64,000 nucleotides of DNA from NCBI GenBank assembly GCA_965223405.1, contig CBDCWO010000006.1:3348001-3412000 (forward strand), written 5' to 3'. Positions 44,184 to 53,115 of this stretch are shown in pieces (positions within the stretch are counted from its first letter, which is position 1; each line of letters starts with the position of its first letter). The translations under genes were made by a program, and so were the position numbers. This stretch comes from CBDCWO01 sp965223405. GTDB taxonomy: Bacteria > Bacteroidota > Bacteroidia > Chitinophagales > Saprospiraceae. Below the pieces are notes generated by a model. The model did not search any database and had not been told where the DNA came from. It was given only the letters and a program-made list of their open reading frames with translations.

Positions 44184-47100
44184 ATGAAATTCAAGTTGTT
44201 TTTTACTTTCGTTTTGTTACTTATTAATTTCGGTCTCCATGCCCAGACCGATTTACCGATAGGAGAATCGGATCTAATTTTGCAAGGGTATGACCATAAG
44301 GTTTCAGGCAATGACTTTACTTATAACTCTACTTTGCCGGGTATCAATAAATCTTTGATTGTCCGGGCCACTGATGGCAAGCAAGAGATGATTTGGGAGA
44401 CGGAAAGTGTTCCGGACCAAATTACAGACTACATCTCTTTTATTTGGTTGGCCGGATTTGGATGTAATGCTGGAAATGCCTCGATGAAGTTGGTAATGAA
44501 TAAGAAATACGAACTCGATTTTCAGGTTAATAAACTGGAAAAATGGCTTGTCAAAGGCCCATCGGGCATTGAACTACATTATCGTCACAATCGATATGAT
44601 GGAGTAGGAGATAAATATGGATTTATGTTTTTGAGAGTACCTAAATTACTTTTAGAAGCCGGAAAACCTGTACAAATCGCGGTGACTGGAGCCAGAGAAA
44701 ATAGCCGGATATGGTATATGACCTTTAAAGCTCCCTTAAAAAATGGACTGACTTTTAAAGCGTTTCCAGCCGTACTACGCGGAAGTGAGTCATTGCAAAC
44801 AGTCGCCCTTACCGTATATCATTTTGGAATGCCTGAACGGGGCAAAATTTATACCGATGGTAAACGATTTAAAGAAGTCGACCTGCATTTTGGTCATAAT
44901 TACTTCAGCATTAAACTACCTGAAGTAAAGAAAAAATCCTCAGTTACTTTTAGATTAAAGACCCGCAAGTATGAAGATGAACAAGTGGTCACGTTGAAAC
45001 CTGTAAAAAAATGGCAGGTGGATTTTGTGATGCACTCACATACCGATATTGGTTATACTCGCCCGCAAACTGAAATACTGGCTGAGCATTTACGGTACAT
45101 AGATTATGCATTAGACTATTGTGACGTGACCGATCACTATCCGGATGACGCCAAATTTCGTTGGACCTGTGAGGCTGCATGGGCAGTTGACGAATATTTA
45201 AAAAGTAGGCCTAAGGAACAAATTGAAAGGTTGAAACAACGAGTAAAGGAGAAGCGTATCGAAATTACTGGAATGTACTTCAATTTTGATGAATTACCCG
45301 ATGAACAGACTTTGGCTGCCTCTCTCGCACCGATAAAACGATTTCAACAACATGGTTTGGACGTGAAACTGGCGATGCAAAACGATGTCAACGGGACTGG
45401 ATGGTGTTTCAACGATTACTTCAATCCATTGGGTATCAAATATCTGGATATGGGTACCCATGGGCATAGAGCATTGATTTGTTTTGATATTCCCACATCA
45501 TTTTGGTGGGAATCACCATCAGGTAACCGAATGTTGGCCTTTCGTGCGGAGCATTATATGACCGGGAATACCAAGATGGGTATACATACCCGCAACTTTT
45601 CGCTGTTTGAGGAGAAGCTACTCTATTATCTTGATGAATTGGAGCGCAAAAAATATCCTTACGATATAATTTCCATTCAGCATTCAGGCTACTTAACCGA
45701 CAATTCGCCTCCTTCCACACTGTCCTGTGATATGATCAGATTGTGGAATGATAAATATGAATGGCCCAAGTTGAGGCAAGCCATTGCCAGAGAGTTTTTT
45801 GAGGAAATCGAAGAAAAACATGGTAATGAGCTCCCGGTTTACAAAGTGGCCTGGCCCGATTGGTGGACAGATGGATTCGGATCAGCGGCTCGAGAGGTTG
45901 CAGCTACACGTAGTGCTCATAGCCACATCATCGCCAATCAGGGCGCACTGGCGATGGCCTCACTATTGGGATCAGAGTTGCCTGCGGGGATTGAAGAGCG
46001 AATATTTGAAACCAATAAATCCATCCTTTTTTACGGGGAGCATACCATGGGATCGTCAGAAAGTGTACGCGACCCTTATGGTACCGTTACTATGGAGCAA
46101 CGTGAAATGAAAGAATCCTTTGCCTGGGAAGCCAATCGAAGAGCCAGGATGATAGGTGAAGAAGCTATGGGCCTTTTACAATCCTTCTATACCAAAGAGG
46201 ATGTTCCCAGTATATTGGTGTTTAATACTTTAGGTTGGGATCGCAGTGGGTTAGTAACCGTCTATATAGACCATCAGATCCTACCCGAAAACCGAAATTT
46301 CCGGATTTTGGATGCAGAGGGAAGAGAGGTGCCAGCTCAGCAATTGGACCATCGCTCTGATGGAACGGAATGGGGGATCTGGGTTGAGGATGTTCCGGCT
46401 TTTGGAGTACGTAAATTGCGTATTGAAGTTGGAAATGAATACGATTCAAATCCTCATTCAATCGATTTTGCTTTTCCCAAAACCTGGGAGAATGAATGGT
46501 ATTCAATGAAAATTAATGCTGAAAAAGCAGCAATTACCAACTTATGGGATAAAGAGTTAAATCTGGAATTAGTAGATCAGGATGCAAAATGGAAATTGGG
46601 AGAATTCATTAACGAACTATTGGATAATCGTGCGCAGATGGAAAGCTTTAAGTTAGATAATTACCGCAGAATCGGCTTGGATACCATCTGGTATGCCGGT
46701 TATGAAAAAGGCAAGGTATGGAACACCATCCGATTCCGGGGAGAACAAAAGACCTTTTTCAGTCCTCATGGGTATACGATGGAAATTCGTGTTTACAATG
46801 TCAGCAAGCGTATAGATTTTGAATATGAAATAATCAAAAAACCACTTATTACTCCGGAAGGAATTTATTTGTCCTTTCCTTTTATGCTAGAGGATGGTAA
46901 GATCTTCAGTGAAGTACCGGGTGGTATAATGCAGGCCGGTGTTGATCAATTGCCTGGATCCGCAAATGACTGGAATACGTTACAATTTTTCACCACCGTA
47001 CGAAATAGCCAGGCCCAGATTATTTTTGGCAGTCAAGAGGTACCTTTAGTTCAATATGGAAGTATCAACAGCGGACGCTATCAAGCTGGAGCTGAACCGG

Positions 47101-47558
47101 CTACTAATCATATTTATTCCTGGCCGATGAACAATTACTGGACAACCAATTTCAATGCCGACCAGAGAGGAGGCCATAAATGGTCTTATTATTTAACCTC
47201 CACCCGTTTAACAAAAAATAGTACGGCTACTCAATTTGGATGGGGAGCTCGGATACCGTTCCCGGTGAGAGTATTACCAGCCGGTGAAGATTCGAAATCG
47301 GATCGATTGGGGAGTATTTTAAAAGGTTTCCCTGAAAATGTGCTATTAGTCAATGCCAAACCAGTAACAGAGAATTCAAGCGTATTGATTCAATTACGTG
47401 AACTGGATGGCTTACCGGTCACTTTCCAATTACAAAGTAACCTTCATCACGAACTAAAAATGGCTAAAGTCGATGTAGTAGGTAATGAAATAAAAGGAAT
47501 CCAAAATGTCATTTCAATGAAACCTTATGAAACCGCTTTCTATAAGGTGAGTTGGTAG
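44184..47558 (+). CDS. GH38-family alpha-mannosidase-like glycoside hydrolase, secreted
   Basis: A 1124-residue exported enzyme with signal peptide MKFKLFFTFVLLLINFGLHAQ. After an N-terminal beta region (to about 275) comes the GH38 catalytic barrel: HSHTDIGYT with His284/His286/Asp288 (zinc ligands H-x-D) and MQNDVNG with Asp401 as the likely nucleophile. A third His may be in HSGYLTDNSPPS or SAHSHI. The C-terminal half has the beta-sandwich domains of family 38. It would release alpha-linked mannose or a related sugar with retention of configuration. There is no polysaccharide utilization cluster around it, and the N-terminal domain is uncommon for the family. Exact substrate unknown. Confidence 0.85.
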   Translation: MKFKLFFTFVLLLINFGLHAQTDLPIGESDLILQGYDHKVSGNDFTYNSTLPGINKSLIVRATDGKQEMIWETESVPDQITDYISFIWLAGFGCNAGNASMKLVMNKKYELDFQVNKLEKWLVKGPSGIELHYRHNRYDGVGDKYGFMFLRVPKLLLEAGKPVQIAVTGARENSRIWYMTFKAPLKNGLTFKAFPAVLRGSESLQTVALTVYHFGMPERGKIYTDGKRFKEVDLHFGHNYFSIKLPEVKKKSSVTFRLKTRKYEDEQVVTLKPVKKWQVDFVMHSHTDIGYTRPQTEILAEHLRYIDYALDYCDVTDHYPDDAKFRWTCEAAWAVDEYLKSRPKEQIERLKQRVKEKRIEITGMYFNFDELPDEQTLAASLAPIKRFQQHGLDVKLAMQNDVNGTGWCFNDYFNPLGIKYLDMGTHGHRALICFDIPTSFWWESPSGNRMLAFRAEHYMTGNTKMGIHTRNFSLFEEKLLYYLDELERKKYPYDIISIQHSGYLTDNSPPSTLSCDMIRLWNDKYEWPKLRQAIAREFFEEIEEKHGNELPVYKVAWPDWWTDGFGSAAREVAATRSAHSHIIANQGALAMASLLGSELPAGIEERIFETNKSILFYGEHTMGSSESVRDPYGTVTMEQREMKESFAWEANRRARMIGEEAMGLLQSFYTKEDVPSILVFNTLGWDRSGLVTVYIDHQILPENRNFRILDAEGREVPAQQLDHRSDGTEWGIWVEDVPAFGVRKLRIEVGNEYDSNPHSIDFAFPKTWENEWYSMKINAEKAAITNLWDKELNLELVDQDAKWKLGEFINELLDNRAQMESFKLDNYRRIGLDTIWYAGYEKGKVWNTIRFRGEQKTFFSPHGYTMEIRVYNVSKRIDFEYEIIKKPLITPEGIYLSFPFMLEDGKIFSEVPGGIMQAGVDQLPGSANDWNTLQFFTTVRNSQAQIIFGSQEVPLVQYGSINSGRYQAGAEPATNHIYSWPMNNYWTTNFNADQRGGHKWSYYLTSTRLTKNSTATQFGWGARIPFPVRVLPAGEDSKSDRLGSILKGFPENVLLVNAKPVTENSSVLIQLRELDGLPVTFQLQSNLHHELKMAKVDVVGNEIKGIQNVISMKPYETAFYKVSW

Positions 47559-47567
47559 TAAATTTTG

Positions 47568-47575
47568 TAATTTTG
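47568..47575 (+). promoter_or_regulatory. Promoter -7 box of lysS (TAATTTTG)
   Basis: TAATTTTGC matches TAnnTTTG and ends 27 bases before the lysS ATG at 47603, implying a leader of about 20 bases. It lies 9 bases after the GH38 stop codon, so lysS is transcribed from its own promoter. A -33 TTTG is not clear. Confidence 0.55.
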
Positions 47576-47602
47576 CCCCCTTTTAAAACAAATACAATAA
47601 TC

Positions 47603-49111
47603 ATGGCACTTAGCGATCAGGAAATATTTAGAAGAGAGGCATTACAACAAATCAGGGATTTGGGGATCGATCCATTTCCGCATGATGAGTTTATCGTTTC
47701 CCATTTCGCAGATTCCATTCAAAAAAATTATCAGGATAATTCAGCTGATTTCAGTGGTATAACTCTTGCGGGAAGGTTGATGATGAAAAGGGTGATGGGT
47801 AAAGCAAGTTTTGCTGAATTACAGGATAGTAGTGGTCGGATTCAACTTTATATTTCCAGAGATGAAATTTGCCCTGAAGAGGATAAAACGCTCTACAACA
47901 GGGTGTTTAAAAAACTTCTGGACATTGGAGATTATCTCGGTGTCAAAGGAGATGTCTTTCGAACTAAAATGGGTGAGATCACCCTTCGGGTGAAAGAACT
48001 GACTTTATTAAGTAAATCTTTACATCCTTTACCGATTGTAAAAACAGATGCTGAAGGAGAAATACACGATGCATTCACGGATCCCGAACAAAGATATCGC
48101 CAACGCTACATCGATTTAATTGTCAACAGCCAGGTAAAAGACATTTTTGTCAAACGGAGTAAGTTAATCACTGCCATGAGAGCCTTTTTTGATCAAAAGG
48201 GCTGGCTGGAAGTAGAAACCCCCAATTTGCAACCGATACATGGTGGCGCAGCGGCGCGACCTTTTGTTACCCATCACAATACCTTGGATATTCCCTTGTA
48301 CCTGCGAATTGCCAATGAGTTGTATTTAAAACGATTAATTGTAGGGGGATTTGACGGGGTGTATGAAATTGGTAAAATGTTTCGGAATGAAGGGATGGAC
48401 CGAACTCATAATCCAGAATTTACGGCTATGGAAATTTATGTAGCCTACAAAGATTACCATTGGATGATGGAGATGGTAGAACAATTGTTGGAGTACGTAA
48501 CCCTAAATTTGTATCAAAAGACTCAGGTTACTTATGGTGATCAGGTATTAGATTTTAAAGGGCCCTATCGGAGATTGTCAATGTACGATGCCATTCAGGA
48601 ATATGCTGGAGTGGATATTTCTGGAATGGATGAGGAAGCATTGCTCAAAGTTTGTAAAGACTTTCATATTGAAGTGGATGCTTCAATGGGCAAAGGCAAG
48701 TTGATTGATGAGATCTTTGGTGCAAAGGTAGAATCTAACTTGGTTCAACCGACTTACATTACCGATTATCCAATCGAAATGACCCCACTGGCCAAGAAAC
48801 ACCGCTCGAAACCGGGATTGGTTGAACGGTTTGAATTGTTTGTAAACGGAAAGGAAATTGCCAATGCCTATACGGAATTAAACGATCCGATCGATCAGCG
48901 GGAACGTTTTGCAGAGCAGTTGGAACTCGCCAATCGCGGAGACGAAGAAGCGATGGCTTTGGATGAAGACTTTTTGGATGCCTTGGAAATTGGCATGCCT
49001 CCAACTTCTGGTTTAGGAATCGGAATTGATCGTTTGGTCATGTTACTGACTAATCAGCAATCTATTCAGGAAGTGTTATTTTTTCCACAGATGAGACCTA
49101 AAAAGTATTGA
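47603..49111 (+). CDS. lysS: Lysyl-tRNA synthetase, class II
   Basis: A 502-residue class II lysyl-tRNA synthetase, which charges tRNA-Lys with lysine in the cytoplasm. The N-terminal OB-fold domain contains SGITLAGRLMMKRVMGKASFAELQDSSGRIQLY. Motif 2 is MFRNEGMDRTHNPEFTAMEIY, and motif 3 is PTSGLGIGIDRLVMLLTN near the C-terminus. The frame is open 17 codons further upstream and overlaps the GH38 stop, but the -7 box at 47568 and homology (MALSDQEIFRREALQQIRDLG) fix the start at 47603. Its stop codon lies inside a 14-bp tandem repeat. The gene is convergent with psd. Confidence 0.97.
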   Translation: MALSDQEIFRREALQQIRDLGIDPFPHDEFIVSHFADSIQKNYQDNSADFSGITLAGRLMMKRVMGKASFAELQDSSGRIQLYISRDEICPEEDKTLYNRVFKKLLDIGDYLGVKGDVFRTKMGEITLRVKELTLLSKSLHPLPIVKTDAEGEIHDAFTDPEQRYRQRYIDLIVNSQVKDIFVKRSKLITAMRAFFDQKGWLEVETPNLQPIHGGAAARPFVTHHNTLDIPLYLRIANELYLKRLIVGGFDGVYEIGKMFRNEGMDRTHNPEFTAMEIYVAYKDYHWMMEMVEQLLEYVTLNLYQKTQVTYGDQVLDFKGPYRRLSMYDAIQEYAGVDISGMDEEALLKVCKDFHIEVDASMGKGKLIDEIFGAKVESNLVQPTYITDYPIEMTPLAKKHRSKPGLVERFELFVNGKEIANAYTELNDPIDQRERFAEQLELANRGDEEAMALDEDFLDALEIGMPPTSGLGIGIDRLVMLLTNQQSIQEVLFFPQMRPKKY

Positions 49112-49131
49112 GTAGTGAGTATTGAGTAGTG
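49104..49131. repeat. Perfect 14-bp tandem repeat overlapping the lysS stop
   Basis: The 14-base unit AGTATTGAGTAGTG occurs twice in direct succession (49104-49117 and 49118-49131). The first copy includes the lysS stop TGA at 49109-49111. Related short direct repeats are found on the other side of psd. Confidence 0.85.
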
Positions 49132-49198
49132 TGACAATTGTAGATGCCTAAATAAGGTTGCCCGTTTTTTTTATTTTTAATCCTGTTGACACCACGTT

Positions 49199-49241
49199 GA
49201 AAAATCGACGACCAATGTCTCTGCTTTTTGGCATTTGGTCG
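49199..49241 (-). terminator. Rho-independent terminator of psd
   Basis: On the minus strand CGACCAAATG (49232-49241) pairs with CATTGGTCG (49209-49217), with one bulged A, around a 14-base loop. It is followed by TCGATTTTT (to 49199). It lies 15 bases after the psd stop codon, as expected for an intrinsic terminator. Confidence 0.7.
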
Positions 49242-49255
49242 CCGAATTCTGAGTT

Positions 49256-49906
49256 CTATCTCAACTTTGCGATAATGGTTTGATTCCCTTTAACCTTTTC
49301 ATTTAGTGAAACACAGATTTCGCAATTAAGGGGTAGATAAACATCCACTCTGGATCCGAATTTAATAAACCCCAATTCGGTACCCTGAAGGACTGACTGA
49401 CCCACTTCACTATAATTTACGATTCTTTTGGCGACGGCCCCGGCGATTTGCCGTAGCATGATTTCTGTATTCCCATTGTCTATTACGGTAGTGGTCCGCT
49501 CATTTTCACTAGATGATTTGGGATGCCAGGCTACGAGATATTTTCCTGGGTGGTACTTAAAATAGTTTATGGTTCCACTTACGGGATTCCGGTTGACGTG
49601 GACATTGGTCGGTGACATGAAAATTGAGATCAAAAGCCTTTCCTCCTTGAAATACTCGCTTTCCATTACTTTTTCAAGGGTTACTATCCTTCCATCAGCT
49701 GGTGCGTAAATAGCATCATTGTCCGCTAGACGAATAGACCTTTTGGGATTGCGGAAAAAATAGATCAAAAAGAGCAAAGCAGAGAAACTGAGGAGTAGAG
49801 CGAACCAAAATACCGAGTTGAAATAAACATAGATGAGATAATTTGTAATCACCAGGATTACAAAAGAGTGGAGTAAAAAACGAATACCTTCTCGATGGAT
49901 AAACAT
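49256..49906 (-). CDS. psd: Phosphatidylserine decarboxylase family protein
   Basis: A 216-residue pyruvoyl-dependent enzyme converting phosphatidylserine to phosphatidylethanolamine. Two N-terminal membrane helices (about residues 10-50) precede APADGRIVTLEKV and the conserved FMSPTNVHVNRNPVSG. The self-cleavage and pyruvoyl site is FGSR (183-186), with Ser185 giving the pyruvoyl group. The short length matches the bacterial PSD-A type with the (L/F)GS motif. It is transcribed in the same direction as cdsA, which lies 216 bp upstream, so both phospholipid genes form a functional group. A TAACTTTG box lies 31 bases before the ATG, and a hairpin terminator follows. Confidence 0.93.
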   Translation of the reverse strand: MFIHREGIRFLLHSFVILVITNYLIYVYFNSVFWFALLLSFSALLFLIYFFRNPKRSIRLADNDAIYAPADGRIVTLEKVMESEYFKEERLLISIFMSPTNVHVNRNPVSGTINYFKYHPGKYLVAWHPKSSSENERTTTVIDNGNTEIMLRQIAGAVAKRIVNYSEVGQSVLQGTELGFIKFGSRVDVYLPLNCEICVSLNEKVKGNQTIIAKLR

Positions 49907-49937
49907 AAACAGCTAACTACAATTTAAGACCAACTGG

Positions 49938-49945
49938 CAAAGTTA
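49938..49945 (-). promoter_or_regulatory. Promoter -7 box of psd (TAACTTTG)
   Basis: On the minus strand TAACTTTGC matches TAnnTTTG, 31 bases upstream of the psd ATG. A TTTG occurs about 15 bases upstream, shorter than the 19-21 base norm, so the -33 element is uncertain. Confidence 0.45.
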
Positions 49946-49989
49946 GTAAAAATTATTTCTCAAAAATGTTTAAAAAGATGGTTACGTCG

Positions 49990-50077
49990 GAGAACAGAAG
50001 ACAAATGTCAAAAGGTAAATGTCAGGGGATAGATGTCAGTCAGAGGACATAAGACTGAAGACTAAGACATAAGTCAG
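49990..50077. repeat. Degenerate short direct repeats between psd and cdsA
   Basis: A low-complexity tract made of imperfect copies of two short units, (A)AATGTCA(G) at three sites between 50003 and 50040, then GACATAAG or GACTAAG-like units to about 50077. It has no coding potential. It separates psd from cdsA and appears to be a decayed tandem array. Confidence 0.65.
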
Positions 50078-50122
50078 TATTTAGAAGGCAACGGCTGAAA
50101 CTCCATTATCAGTATCAAAATA

Positions 50123-50947
50123 TTACGGATGGACCACCAGCCAATACTTCCAGAGAAGCAAAACTACCGGCGCTACAAAAAGCAAAGAATCCAGGCGATC
50201 TAATAATCCGCCATGACCAGGTAATAGGTTGCCGGAATCCTTGACCTCCGCTTTTCTTTTTAACATTGATTCATAGAGATCACCCAAAGTTGCCGTAATT
50301 CCTACGATAGTACCCATGATTATACCTTGTAGAGGGGTAATCAATATAAGGTCTGCAGAATAGAAGCCAACCACAGCACAGATGACAATACCGCCAATTG
50401 TGCCCTCCCAGGTTTTGTTTGGGGAAATGGAAGGGGACAATTTATGTCTCCCAATAGCAGAACCGATAAAGTAGGCTCCGATATCGTTAACCCAAATAAG
50501 AATTAACATCCAGAAAAGAATCTTAGGGTTATATTCTCCGGACAGAACTGTGATTTGAATAATGCAATAAATGGGGATTATAATATACAAGATCCCTCCA
50601 CTTATAAATAAGGAATAGATGGATGCATATTCTTTTCGTATTATTAATAGTGAGGACAACACATATATATATATGCATACAAATGCCAAAACCGGAAAAT
50701 TTAGGTTTAATGCCTGGATAAGTATGGCTAGACTTAGACTTAGTACCAATGTAGATATGTATCCGTACTTGTATCGTCTATTTTCTGATTGAATAAAAAA
50801 TTTAAAATATTCATCCAACAAGAAAAAGGAGATTACAGCAAATAAGGTCCAGGCGACCCATTTACCCAGTAACAAGGATCCCAATAAAATGACTCCGAAG
50901 GTAAGCCCACTGATAATTCTGGTCCGCAAAGAATTCCATTTCGTCAT
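50123..50947 (-). CDS. cdsA: Phosphatidate cytidylyltransferase
   Basis: A 274-residue integral membrane protein (about eight helices) that makes CDP-diacylglycerol from phosphatidic acid and CTP. The C-terminal signature is clear: KRKAEVKDSGNLLPGHGGLLDRLDSLLF, with the K-D and PGHGG-DR-D residues of the CdsA active site. WVNDIGAYFIGSAIGRHKLSPSISPNKTWEGTIGG is also typical. The frame is open for 27 codons upstream, but translation should begin at MTKWNSLRTR (50947), which overlaps the CPBP stop by ATGA. It is co-transcribed with the upstream CPBP gene and lies ahead of psd. Substrate for both phosphatidylserine and cardiolipin routes. Confidence 0.95.
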   Translation of the reverse strand: MTKWNSLRTRIISGLTFGVILLGSLLLGKWVAWTLFAVISFFLLDEYFKFFIQSENRRYKYGYISTLVLSLSLAILIQALNLNFPVLAFVCIYIYVLSSLLIIRKEYASIYSLFISGGILYIIIPIYCIIQITVLSGEYNPKILFWMLILIWVNDIGAYFIGSAIGRHKLSPSISPNKTWEGTIGGIVICAVVGFYSADLILITPLQGIIMGTIVGITATLGDLYESMLKRKAEVKDSGNLLPGHGGLLDRLDSLLFVAPVVLLLWKYWLVVHP

Positions 50948-51819
50948 AGATGCTGATTCGGTTTGTGGGTTCGGTAAAATATATAGCCAATAACCAGCGC
51001 ACCTGCCAGTGACATTCCCGCTTGCCAATTGGCTATTACTTGCTGATCAGGACTTATTTCACTAATATCAAGTCCTAATATATAGAGAGAAACAATTGGT
51101 AATCCATTATTAAAAGCATGAATCAATATAGGCACCCACAGGTTTTTTGAAAAGTAATAAGCATACCCCAAAATTGCTCCTAACAGTAGGCGCGGCAAAA
51201 ATCCTAAAAATTGGAAATGAATGGCGCTAAAGATGAAAGCTGTCACCCAGATTGCCAGGTGTGGGCTTTTAAACCATCGGTAAGCTTCATTTTGAATAAC
51301 ACCACGAAAAAGTAACTCTTCAGTAATTCCTGGCATTATTGAAATCACTATCAGACTCAAAAGAAATTCGACGAAATTGTCCATCTCCAATAAGTTTTTG
51401 ATGGCTTCGTTAGCGCCTGATTCCATTTGCAATAGTATTTCAGGTAGGGGTAAAAGATTATTCCATTCAAATGACTTTTGTACAAAAGGATAAGCAATCA
51501 TCAATAATACAATACCTAAAGCTATTGATAAAGGACGAGGTTTTAGGTGTATATACAGATATTCCCGCCAGTTATGCTTTTCAAATAATAGCAAAAACAA
51601 TAAGGTAGGTGCCAAAAAGACAAAAAGATGTTGAACGAGCATTAATAATCGCATGCCATTTCTCTCGCTTGCCAAAGACAGTTCTGCACCTCCAGCCATA
51701 GAAGACATATCGACCCCAATGATCAAACCGAATCCCAGGGTAATCATTCCCCCTATTACCATACATCCCAATACAATGATTAACAGCATTAATGCTCGGT
51801 ATCCTTTTTTTTCTTGCAT
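50944..51819 (-). CDS. CPBP-family intramembrane metalloprotease
   Basis: A 291-residue multispanning protein of the CPBP (CAAX/Rce1-like, Abi) family. All three catalytic motifs are present: EELLFR (Glu167, Glu168, Arg172), FSAIH (His201), and HAFNN (His234, Asn238). Seven or eight membrane helices are predicted. Members process prenylated or other membrane-anchored peptides, or act in bacteriocin self-immunity; the actual substrate here is unknown. It precedes cdsA with a four-base overlap, so both are in one operon with psd downstream. A short Lys-rich N-terminus (MQEKKGYR) precedes the first helix. Confidence 0.9.
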   Translation of the reverse strand: MQEKKGYRALMLLIIVLGCMVIGGMITLGFGLIIGVDMSSMAGGAELSLASERNGMRLLMLVQHLFVFLAPTLLFLLLFEKHNWREYLYIHLKPRPLSIALGIVLLMIAYPFVQKSFEWNNLLPLPEILLQMESGANEAIKNLLEMDNFVEFLLSLIVISIMPGITEELLFRGVIQNEAYRWFKSPHLAIWVTAFIFSAIHFQFLGFLPRLLLGAILGYAYYFSKNLWVPILIHAFNNGLPIVSLYILGLDISEISPDQQVIANWQAGMSLAGALVIGYIFYRTHKPNQHL

Positions 51820-52035
51820 AAGATTTTCTTAAATTATTATAAGATGGGTTGCTTAACTTTGCCTAAAGATATTGATTCCGGCACAATGAAGTCATTTAAA
51901 TGCGTTTGAAAAAACTTTTATGATTTCTGACCTTCTAAATAAGGTTAAAATTAGGGCTTTGTGACCCGATTGGATTTGGAACTTTAAAATATGAGTAGTG
52001 TGTTTTCAAAATGACCTTAACAATATAATTAGATC

Positions 52036-52749
52036 GTGACAAGACTGAGTGTAAATTTAAACAAAGTAGCCCTGATCCGAAATGCAAGAGGATCTGATTA
52101 CCCGAATCTACTACAAGTGGCTTTGGACTGTGAAGCTTATGGAGCACAAGGTATAACGGTGCATCCTAGACCTGATCAAAGACATATTCGCTATGACGAT
52201 ATACCTGAGTTACAAAAAAGAGTAACCACAGAGTTTAATATTGAAGGAAATCCCACCGAACAATTTATGAATTTAGTGCTTTCTTCTCCACCAGATCAAT
52301 GTACTTTAGTGCCGGATCTTCCAGGAGCTCTTACCTCCGACTCAGGTTGGGACACCATCAAGTACCAAAAGAAACTTAAATCGATTATTCGCAATTTGCA
52401 TCAGGCCGGAATTCGTGTCTCCATGTTTATGGATCCGGATATTGAATTGATCAAGGCTGCAGCAGATACAGGAACGGATCGTATTGAATTCTATACCGGA
52501 CCTTATGCGGCCAGGTTCAGTCAGGATCCGGAAGAGGCGATTGCCCCTTATCACACCTGTGCATTATTAGCCCATGAATTGGGATTAGGGGTCAATGCCG
52601 GGCATGATTTAAATCTCGATAACCTCAAGTACTTTAAGCAACGAATGCCCTATTTGTTGGAAGTATCGATTGGGCATGCATTAATATCAGATGCCTTATA
52701 TTTTGGTTTGCAAAATACCATTCAGATGTACAAAAACCTATTAACCTGA
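52036..52749 (+). CDS. pdxJ: Pyridoxine 5'-phosphate synthase
   Basis: A 237-residue TIM-barrel enzyme that condenses 1-deoxyxylulose 5-phosphate with aminoacetone 3-phosphate in vitamin B6 synthesis. The family N-terminus RLSVNLNKVALIRNARGSDYPN is followed by GITVHPRPDQRHIRYDDI, the glutamate-containing FNIEGNPTEQF, QCTLVPDLPGALTSDSGWD, IEFYTGPYA and GHDLNLDNL. The start is a GTG at 52036: an in-frame TAG lies two codons upstream and no ATG is available before the conserved motif. The gene stands alone. No pdxA is present in the window. Confidence 0.95.
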   Translation: MTRLSVNLNKVALIRNARGSDYPNLLQVALDCEAYGAQGITVHPRPDQRHIRYDDIPELQKRVTTEFNIEGNPTEQFMNLVLSSPPDQCTLVPDLPGALTSDSGWDTIKYQKKLKSIIRNLHQAGIRVSMFMDPDIELIKAAADTGTDRIEFYTGPYAARFSQDPEEAIAPYHTCALLAHELGLGVNAGHDLNLDNLKYFKQRMPYLLEVSIGHALISDALYFGLQNTIQMYKNLLT

Positions 52750-53115
52750 ATTCTAAAGTTATTGGTTATTCACCAACAGATGGACCTTAGAATAAGCATG
52801 AGATTGTCTATCATTCTATTCAGGACACTACCCAAATGATTTATTATCCGTACCTAATTAATTTGCAATTTGTTAACTTTTTGAAGGCTTCAGAATTTCT
52901 TTCCGAAAAGAGGAAGTAGTAAGCCAAAGTGTCTACTTCATCGATAAACAAAGTGTTATATTCGACAAAAAGGCTAAAAAAATAATTTTTTTTAAAAGGA
53001 GCGTTTTAGCATTTTACTCGTTTAAGTTAATGAAAAGTTAATTTATTATTAGGTCAATACTATTTTTTGTCCTAATTTCGCTAGTCAAAATTTTTTAAAA
53101 TTAAAATCTGATTGT
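52750..53115. other. Intergenic region upstream of the SusC gene
   Basis: 366 bases. The right-hand part is strongly AT-rich and holds TAATTTCG (near 53074), one mismatch from the -7 consensus, in a position suitable to drive the SusC/SusD pair. No ECF-sigma/anti-sigma genes precede the pair. No other gene is seen. Confidence 0.5.

Noticed and set aside
51854..51861. TAACTTTG box on the plus strand
   Set aside because: It is 175 bases from pdxJ with no -33 partner, so I could not assign it to a gene.
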